Part shown: positions 56,830 to 64,000 of the stretch, one piece after another
How positions within the stretch are numbered: position 1 is the stretch's first letter
Layout: the number at the start of each line of letters is the position of its first letter
Position numbers and translations under genes: made by a program
Notes under the pieces: model-generated
Databases searched by the model: none
The model's input: the letters and a program-made list of their open reading frames with translations, nothing else
What the model was told of the DNA's origin: nothing
DNA from: Platanthera guangdongensis
Lineage: Eukaryota; Streptophyta; Magnoliopsida; Asparagales; Orchidaceae
DNA: 64,000 nt
Direction of reading: 5' to 3'
NCBI GenBank assembly: GCA_039583875.1
Contig: CM077150.1
Location: forward strand, 49,056,261-49,120,260

Positions 56830-58602
56830 AATTTGTGAAGTGGAAGTGGATGATGGGCCGGCCGGTCGGACTGTGCGGCCTGAGCGATCTGAGTTCGCGG
56901 CTTGGGAGGACTGCTGGTGCGGCCTGGTGACCTTGGCTATCTTGGTGGCTTGGCTGTTGAAGAGCAGCATGTGCGGCCTGAGAGGTCTGAGTCCGCAGCC
57001 TGGGTGGACTGCGGGTTGCGGCCTGGGAGTTGGCTGTCTTGATGGCTTGGCTATTAAGGAGCGGCCTGTGCGGCCTGATGTGCGGCTTGATCGGTCTGTT
57101 GTGCGGTTTGGTGGCCTATGGCCAGAGAAGTCGGGCTTCTGGCGATACAGATTGAGCGGAATGCGGTTTGCGAGCTGTAGGCAGTGCCTTGTTCAGCGGT
57201 CATGGTTATGCAAGTTTTTGTTAACCGACGAGTTGGGTGTTCTATCTGCGGGAGGCTTGCAGACTGGCATATCCGCAGTGTCCGCTGTGGCGGACTGGCC
57301 TTGGAGTTTGGCTGTGGCCCTTGCCGAGCTCCAATGGTACAGCAGGTGCTAGTTGCTGTGGAGGACATCGCGGACTGGTGTCGGAGTCCGGCGGTTGGCC
57401 GTTTTGTCTGGACAGCTGTGCGAGTACTTTTGGCGATCTGCTTACCTTGGCGGTATTGCGTTCTGCTTACCTTAGTGGTTTGGTGATCTGCTTACCTTGG
57501 TGGAATTGGCGATCTGCTTTGGAAGTTAGCGGACTGGGCCTTGTCCGCCGAGCTCGTGCTAGGCTTTTTGGTGTTTTAATGGATTTGGTCACATTCTGTG
57601 ACAAGTCCAGTGTGTACGCAGTTTCCCTCAAGTCCGATGTTGACCGGGCAGACTGCCTTTGGTCGTGGACCTGTGGCGGATGGATACTCTGGTCTTGTGC
57701 TATGCGGACTGCCTCGATTGTGTGTGGACTGTCGCTGAAGGGTTTGTGGTCGTCCATGTGTGGTGTTGTTTGCGGACTGTGCGGACTGTATCTTGTCCGC
57801 ATAGTGTGGGCGGTCTGGTGCAAGGCCGCCTAGTTGTGAACAGCTGTCTTGCTCCTGGCGGTCTTCTTGGAAACTGGCTAAGTCTTTGCGGACTCAGCAG
57901 ACGGATGTTTTGCTAGTGCGCGGGCTAGGGTGGTGATTCTATTCACTAGGGTGGTGACCACACTCATCACCTCGCCTATAAATAGAACCCCCCCGGCACG
58001 TCTACAGTAACGGAGTGAACAGTAAGTTGGGCTTGGGCAAGTGTTGCGGTCTGCGGTTTTCTGTCTGTGCGGGTTGAGTAGTGCTGACGGTTTGCTGTAT
58101 GCAGGTCGCACAGCTACCTTTAAGGAGCCAGGAGTTTGGCATTGAAGTGTGCGGTCTCTGCGGTCTCAGCTGGTCGCTTTTGCGGCTTGTCAGTTTTCTG
58201 CTTCAGCTTGTTCAAGGTCCAATAACCTGTCCGTCGGTCTCAGGCGGGTAGGAGGTCTGTTTCTCAGTTCTTCAGCAGGCAGAGACGTGTAGCAGCTTAA
58301 GTTCTGGCGGCTTCGGTGACCTTGGCGGACTGGGCGGTCTCGGCGGTCTCCAGTGCTGTCCGCCTGTCTTGTTTTGTGCTTTCTGTTTGTAGCTTGTGTA
58401 CTAGCGAAATCATGTCTCGCTACGTATACCTCGTCTTGTAAAGAAGTGTAATTGAATATAAGACCTGCTTGGTCTTCCGTTTGTGGTTGGTGTTAAACTT
58501 GCTCCTTTGGCTTTCTGCATGATCAAAGTGTGAACTGGGTAGTTCTGAGAATATTAATTTGACTTTAAGCTACCTTGCTGACCGCTTTGACAAAATTTAA
58601 CA
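56824..58602 (+). repeat. 3' LTR of the large plus-strand copia
   Basis: 1779 bp, paired with 38813-40590. TATA at 57977-57984. The C run is 7 bp here against 16 in the 5' LTR. Confidence 0.96.
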
Positions 58603-58607
58603 GATAA

Positions 58608-59365
58608 TTGCACCCCATTATAGGAGGTTCCAGTACCCGCACCCCCATGACGGAAGTATTTATGCTATTCTCACCCTTTTATCTTAATTTATTCAAGGGG
58701 ACCCCATCAAGATGATTGTAATGAATTTGGTGTTATTAACCAAAAGTAATATTTTACTTAATATTATAATATTTATGGTCTATAAGTTTAAAATACTTAT
58801 GTTTTTTATTTTCTATTTTATTTTGTTTAAGAGTTTTCAAAGATGCCTATGTATTATGCAATCTAACAATTAAGGGAGGAAATTCAGAGTTTTGAATAAA
58901 GTTATATGTATCCATATTTTCAATAATTTCAAGAATTCTCTTACAAACCTAAAAATTGATATATTTTCTCACAAAAAATCGTACTACGTGGCTTTTTAAT
59001 AAAAAAACACTCCATAACAAAGTTTTTTTTTTGGTTTATTTAGAATGTGTAGGATTATTATAAACATATTCAACAAAACAAATTATCAAACAACATAAAA
59101 ATAAAAAGAAAATTTTGTTGCTATAGTAACAATTATGAAGGCGACAAATGGAGCTCTAGTATTATGCCTTGCATTTATAATTGCTATTTATTAAACTATG
59201 GTCATTATTTACAGAGTTTTAACAGCAATGTTTTCCCAGCTTCTATTAAAAATTATTTGTTGCATCGTTAACAATTAAATAAAATAATATAAACTTCCAA
59301 AAGAAATTAGACTTGATCTTTTAACCCCTTCTGTTTGTCAATAACAAGCGCTTATAGGAAGGTTC
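58608..59365. other. AT-rich non-coding DNA
   Basis: The first ~20 bp are complementary to the DNA left of the large copia. After that it is AT-rich with no gene, repeat or RNA I can support. Confidence 0.7.
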
Positions 59366-59368
59366 TTA

Positions 59369-59498
59369 GGCTCTGTTTGGGAGGGCTTATTTTCACTAGT
59401 CAAGCGGTCACAACCGCATGAACCGAATCTTAATTATGATCAGGTTCATGCGATCGTAACTGCTTGACCGGTGAAAATAAGCCCACCCAAACGGAGCC
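59369..59498. mobile_element. Tourist-like (PIF/Harbinger-type) MITE, 130 bp
   Basis: Nearly the whole element is an inverted repeat. The ends are GGCTCTGTTTGG and CCAAACGGAGCC, continuing inward through GGCTTATTTTCAC/GTGAAAATAAGCC and CATGAACC/GGTTCATG. TTA flanks both sides (59366-59368 and 59499-59501), the duplication used by PIF/Harbinger. It codes for nothing. An hAT-type origin is less likely because no 8-bp duplication is seen. Confidence 0.9.
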
Positions 59499-59501
59499 TT
59501 A

Positions 59502-60040
59502 GTCCAAGAATAAATTATTTTAAACTATTTCACACTTAATGGTAATGGGTGGAATCGGGCAACTTTGCAGAAAGTTGGACTCCTTTCTAATATTTTATAA
59601 GCCTTTTTTATTTCCATTTGGCTTGAGTAATTGTGGGTATTATTTGGCCGGAGAAAACCATTTGGCATGAGTAAGGTGTCACCTATGGACTAAGGAGGCG
59701 TTACCTATTCTCAAAGGTAACTGTTTTATACCTTTAAATAACACTATACATTTTTGTTTCCTATACACTTAGTTGATGCAATAGTTTTTTGTTGGACTTA
59801 TTGCAACATATAAGACATCTTGATGACTTGTAGCATTACAATTTTTTTAAAAAATGTCTGTAATAAGCGCAAATGCAACACTTTAAAACAACTAGGATAT
59901 ATTTATGCAAAACTTTTGAATTTTAAACTAAATAATAATTTGACTAAATTATCTGCAAAATAGAAATATTGATTACACTTGTTTGAATTATAATTCATGA
60001 GCAAGGGCAGATCAAAGTGGGGTGGGCTGAGTCTCAGGTT
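59502..60040. other. AT-rich non-coding DNA
   Basis: Nothing supported between the MITE and the TRIM array. Confidence 0.7.
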
Positions 60041-60045
60041 CCCCC

Positions 60046-61665
60046 TGTTGAGATTAATTTGCCAGCAGGACACGTGTATGTGGGACGTGTTATGGCATCT
60101 CAACCGCGTTCCAGGTCTGCGTGTTGACCCCGGGGGGCCCCTGTGCCGGAATATCCCTGCGGTACTGTGGTTGAGATTAATTCCACATCGTCTGCAGCTT
60201 TCTCCCCTCTGTGTTCATGTACCCCACCACCCATCATTTTAATACCTGGGTTTTGAGATGAACTGTTGGGTTGGCGGTTCTTTCATGGTATCAGAGGAGG
60301 TTGTCCTGCTGCGGGGGTGTGTTGAGATTAATTTGCCAGAAGGACACGTGTATGTGGGACCATGTTATAGCTTCCCCACCGTGTTGCAGGTCTGGGTATT
60401 GACTCCGATGGGCCCTTGTGGCGGAATATCCCTGCGGTCCTGTGGTTGGGATTAATCTCACATCGCCTACAGCTTTCTCCCCTCTGTGTTCATGTACCCC
60501 GCCACCCTTCATCTCAATACCCGGGTTTTCAGATGAACTGTTGGGTTGGTGGATTCTTTCATGGTATGAGAGAAGGTTGTCCTGCTGCAGGGGTGTGTTG
60601 AGATTAATTTGCCAGCATGACACGTGTATGTGGGACCGTGTTATGGCTTCCCCAGCGTGTTCCAGGTCTGGGTGTTGACCCCGGTGGGCCCCTGTTGCGG
60701 AGTATCCATGCGGTCATGTGGTTGAGATTAATCCCACATCGCCTGCAGCTTTCTCCGCTCTGTGTTCATGTACCTTGCCACCCTTCATCGCAATACCTAG
60801 GTTTTGAGATAAACTGTTGGGTTGGCGGGTTCTTTCATGGTATCAGAGAAGGTTGTCCTGCTATAGGGGTGTGTTGAGATTTATTTGCCAGCAGGACACG
60901 TGTATGTGAGACCGTTTTATGGCTTCCCCACAGCATCCCAGGTCTGGGTGTTGACCCCGGTGGGCCCCTGTGGCGGAATATCCATGCGGTCCTGTGGTTG
61001 GGATTAATCTCACATCACCTGCAACTTTCTCCCCTCCGTGTTCATGTACCCCGTCTCTCATCATCTCAATACCTGGGTTTTGAGATGAACTGTTGGGTTG
61101 GCAGGTTCTTTCATGGTATGAGAGGAGGTTGTCCTACTGCGGAGGTGTATTGAGATTAATTTGTTAGCAAGACAAGTGTATGTAGGACCGTGTTATGGCT
61201 TCCCCACCGCGTTCCATGTCCGGTTGTTGACCCCGGTGGGCCCCTATGGCGGAATATCCCTGCGGTCCTGTGGTTGGGATTAATCTCACATCGCCTGTAG
61301 CTTTCTCCCCTCCGTGTTCATGTACCCCGCCAACCTTCATCTCAATACCTGGGTTTTGAGATGAACTGTTGGGTTGGCGGGTTCTTTCATAGTATCAGAG
61401 GAGGTTGTCCTGCTTTGGGGATGTGTTGAGATTAATTTGCCAGCAGGACACGTGTATGCGGGACCGTGTTATGGCTTCCCCACCGCGTTACAGGTCTGGG
61501 TGTTGACTCCGGTGGGCCCCTGTGGTGGAATATCCCTGCGGCCCTATGGTTGGGATTAATCCCACATTGCCTGCAGCTTTCTCCCCTCCGTGTTCATGTA
61601 CCCCGCCACCCTTCATTTCAATACCTGAGTTTTGAGATGAACTGTTGGGTTGGCGGGTTCTTTCA
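60046..61665 (+). mobile_element. Tandem TRIM array: six LTRs and five internal segments, 276-bp period
   Basis: LTRs of about 240-242 bp start at 60046, 60320, 60596, 60872, 61148 and 61424 (TGTTGAGATTAATTTGCC; TATTGAG in the fifth) and end GGTTCTTTCA. Between them are 34-bp internal segments made of a PBS (TGGTATCAGAGGAGG or one-base variants) and a short purine run (GCGGGGGTG) that serves as PPT. Flanks CCCCC (60041-60045) and CCCCA (61666-61670) look like one target duplication for the whole array. There is no coding capacity; movement would need enzymes from elsewhere. The short open frames over it are not genes. Confidence 0.93.
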
Positions 61666-61670
61666 CCCCA

Positions 61671-62760
61671 AAAAAAAATGTAAAATGATTAGTGGATTTG
61701 GATTTCTCTCATCAAGGCAATAAATTTTGAATACTTAAATTTAAAAATGGTGGTCGAATGCATCATAAACGACTCCAGTAGGATGGAGGTGTTCGAGAAA
61801 ATTTTGGCGAGAGAAATCCATTTCTGGCACCCCTTGTTGAAATTCCTGAATCTGCCTCTATTCATGAGTGCTCTCAAAAAGAACTTGTGTGCTACATTTC
61901 ACATCAAATATATGCGAGAGCATGTATACATAGGGGCATCTAAAACTAATCAACAATTGATGTACAAAGCTTAAACAAAAAACTGAGTATATAGTATACA
62001 TGAACTAGACAATATCATTCAAGCCTTATTTAATCAATGCCTATTAAAATAATAGATCAAAAATAACTAGAAATCAAAGTCTACAAAAAATACATCTGAA
62101 ACATGATGCCTGAGTACATGAGAATACTAATTTTAATTTCTTTTTTCTCTCTCAACTCAGTTGCAATGATTTTGTATCACAACACTTCATTCAATTCTTA
62201 TGACAATCCCTGAGATCTCGCCCCCAATAATCAAGTTTATTCGAAGCCCAAAACCTTATTCATGACACTCAGACAAAAGCTTCTATTATATTCACTGAAT
62301 TATACATGATTTATGTGAAATGTTTGGTCAAATGGGCAAACCTTACTCCATATTAATATCAATTTATCATTATTGACTTCCCCCTCAACAAACAAAAGCC
62401 CTAAAATCCATTCACCCGCTCTTCTCCCGGACATAGCTAGGTTGTGCAAGCCTCTCACGCGAATGATGCAAGCGGAGTCATCAATGGAGCTAGACAGTTA
62501 TTGTTGTGTGTTGGGCGGAACAACATATGTCTGTTACACATAGGATATTATCATTACATGAATTCGGAGACTTGGTAAATGCATGTGCACATCTACAGGT
62601 CGTCAGGATGAGTCCACAATGACTGTTGGAGGTCCATCATGTGCCAAAGGTTATAGTTTCTATCAGTGGTTGTAGCTTCAGTTGAGTGTTTATAATAGAT
62701 TGGTGTGTATCATAGTTATTGTAAGACTCATATATGTTTTTTGCTCAAAGTTAATCCAAC
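61671..62760. other. AT-rich non-coding DNA
   Basis: It holds short open frames on both strands (for example 61747-61974 plus) with no recognisable domain. I do not call them. Confidence 0.65.
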
Positions 62761-62769
62761 ATTTTTAAT

Positions 62770-63445
62770 ATTGACCGGACATTGAACCGGTGGAGATAAA
62801 AGTTCAAGGTTAAAAGTTAAAACTTCCAAGCAAGCTTCATCCCTTACTACGTCCCCCATTTTTAGATGCATCGGGCTCTTGAGTGGCTTAATAACACTCA
62901 GCTTCTCTTTTCATCATTTCTTGTGGACAAATGGTTGTCCTCGATCACATTGTCTAAGCTGATATAAAATTCTCATGCAATTAAAGGGTCATTACAAACC
63001 CTAAATTTGTTTCCCCCATGGTGAACTTCAGAACTTGGTGATATGCAGAAACAATAGCTTGGCATAAAGTGACTTCCTGAAGAGGAAATTATCACTATTG
63101 GGAGCGACCATTCTACAACGGTTCCCTATCGTGTGACTCTGTACATGGTTGTAGTGAGGTTGATGCTCCCTTCAATTTCATTCCGCTCTCCTTCGAACCC
63201 ATATGAAGGTCTATCACAAGCATGAATCTTTTTTCTGGTGTTCATGGCCATGAATGTGGATTTGTAAACATCAACATAACTACTTGTATCGATAAGGATT
63301 CGAGAGACTGAGTAGTTTTCAAGTACCTCCTTAACAATAACAATATTATTAAAAGGGTTGGTTGTTTTGGGCAGAGCATCCTCATTGAGGATGACATCTC
63401 ATCTCAATGGAGCTGTATGACAGGTAAAAGTGACCTCTCACTTAT
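62770..63445 (-). pseudogene. Tat/Ogre-type Ty3/gypsy gag-protease remnant
   Basis: Minus-strand homology starts near 63440 (VTFT, then NEDALP). It continues with SRILIDTSSYVDV near 63270-63305, the retropepsin loop (Asp-Thr-Ser where the family has Asp-x-Gly), and with SYGFEGE near 63200. After a stop and shifts, IVSAYHQVLKFTMGE (near 63015-63060) and a REAECY string follow, both typical of the stretch after protease in Tat elements. No LTR or pol seen here. Confidence 0.72.
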
Positions 63446-63962
63446 ATGAAGAAGAGCTGCTCCTCCATTGATACAAGGTTTTTTTGAGAAGAATACCTAT
63501 GTCATCCACTTTGATGCATTCATAAATATAATTGATGCTGCATAAAGAGACCACATCCTATTGCTCAATGCACTCCCATTGCAGAGTTAGGTGCACTTCT
63601 TCGCAGGAATTGAGATGCGTGAATTGGTTTTTGCCGAAAACCTACGGCGCAGAGAATTGGTTTTGACAGAAAACCAATTCCAGTGTTCATTTGCAGGAAG
63701 GTTTTCAATAACAGGAATTGAATTTTTCATTATTTATGTTCGTTTGCAGAATGGAATTCGGAGACAGAAATTGGATGGAATATAATTACACCGAAGCAGC
63801 CAAAATAACAATACTAACTGCAGATTTCTGTTACTTCAAGTATTCATTTATGCCATTATTTCGCCCCTTCCAGTACGTTCGCTCTCTCCTCTCTCACCCT
63901 ATCTCTCGCTCTCTCCCTCTCTCTCTCTCTCTCTCGGCGAAGAAATTCTTCAAAGCTCATCC
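63446..63962. other. Upstream region of a possible gene
   Basis: It contains a perfect hairpin, GAATTGGTTTT-GACAG-AAAACCAATTC (63654-63680), and a pyrimidine-rich stretch with CTCTCT repeats (63887-63936), a common feature of plant 5' UTRs. No TATA box stands out. Confidence 0.5.
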
Positions 63963-64000
63963 ATGGCAGCCGATACGCCCGCTCTTGCCGGAAAAGAGGG
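63963..64000 (+). CDS. Possible start of a host gene (cut by the window)
   Basis: The ATG at 63963 sits in a good plant context (TCCATGGC) and opens MAADTPALAGKEG, in frame to the edge. It follows a CT-rich leader, and codon use is GC-rich, unlike the AT-rich DNA to its left. Thirteen codons are too few to name a product. It could also be a chance open frame. Confidence 0.45.
   Translation, partial: MAADTPALAGKE

Larger units (their letters stand above)
38813..58602 (+). mobile_element. Ty1/copia element, host of the nested SIRE-like element
   Basis: LTRs are 38813-40590 and 56824-58602. Perfect GATAA duplication at 38808-38812 and 58603-58607. PBS at 40591, PPT at 56814-56823. Gag, protease and integrase lie left of the nested insert (43215-55241), RT and RNase H right of it. 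Without the insert and one TTTTG copy it is about 7.8 kb. Confidence 0.96.

Noticed and set aside
60046..61665. Cassandra TRIM or plain satellite DNA
   Set aside because: No 5S rRNA promoter boxes were seen in the LTR, and the PBS/PPT arrangement with TG...CA ends fits a TRIM better than a satellite.
61747..61974. 75-codon plus-strand open frame
   Set aside because: No recognised domain, AT-rich setting, and an overlapping frame on the other strand of similar length.
62590..62635. Hammerhead ribozyme
   Set aside because: GGATGAGTCC resembles the CTGATGAG core, but the GAAA(C) element and closing stems are absent.

Overview
This is repeat-dominated nuclear DNA from a flowering plant. Almost all of it is LTR retrotransposons nested in one another. 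The plant call rests on SIRE/Maximus-like Ty1/copia elements with a third ORF, a Tekay/Del-like chromovirus (Ty3/gypsy with a chromodomain-type integrase tail), a Tat-type gypsy protease relic, a TRIM, a Tourist-like MITE, and initiator-Met-tRNA primer binding sites throughout. The species cannot be told from the sequence. No host gene is complete. The only candidate is an ATG at 63963 behind a CT-rich leader at the right edge.

Layout, left half. A degenerate minus-strand chromovirus has LTR sequence at 1-3299, integrase to gag at 3411-7901 and a PBS at 8171-8182. Its 5' LTR is cut into three pieces (8183-8539, 20700-21572, 29031-32977) by two minus-strand copia elements. The first is SIRE-like (8540-20699, LTRs 1703 and 1706 bp). 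The second is a smaller copia (21573-29030, LTRs 431 bp, target duplication CTGAA/CCGAA). The second copia is itself split by a 2436-bp solo LTR (22313-24748) with a perfect TAAGA duplication. From 32978 to 38800 lie fragments of SIRE-like LTRs and gag, an LTR with a PBS on one side and a PPT-like tract on the other, and a GGTGAGC minisatellite.

Layout, right half. A plus-strand copia (38813-58602, LTRs 1778/1779 bp, perfect GATAA duplication) was interrupted between integrase and reverse transcriptase by a 12-kb SIRE-like element (43215-55241, LTRs 1705/1716 bp, perfect TTTTG duplication). Then come a 130-bp MITE (59369-59498), a six-LTR tandem TRIM array with a 276-bp period (60046-61665), a Tat-type protease relic and the possible gene start.

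None of the coding regions looks able to work alone: frameshifts, stops and lost catalytic residues are seen throughout. The inferred order of events is chromovirus first, then the two left copias, then the solo LTR; independently, the right copia, then the SIRE-like element inside it.

The most unusual signal is shared by elements that are not related to each other. At least six LTR families carry their own short, CpG-bearing inverted repeats in many copies: GTGTCGACAC; TCGTCGAA with TTCGACGA; GTCGAGC-TCT-GCTCGAC in an array of about 75 units; and three families built on a CG-CC-CG centre (GTCACG/CGTGAC, GACACG/CGTGTC, AGACCG/CGGTCT). Bases in the arms change in matched pairs between copies and families, so symmetry is kept while the sequence changes.
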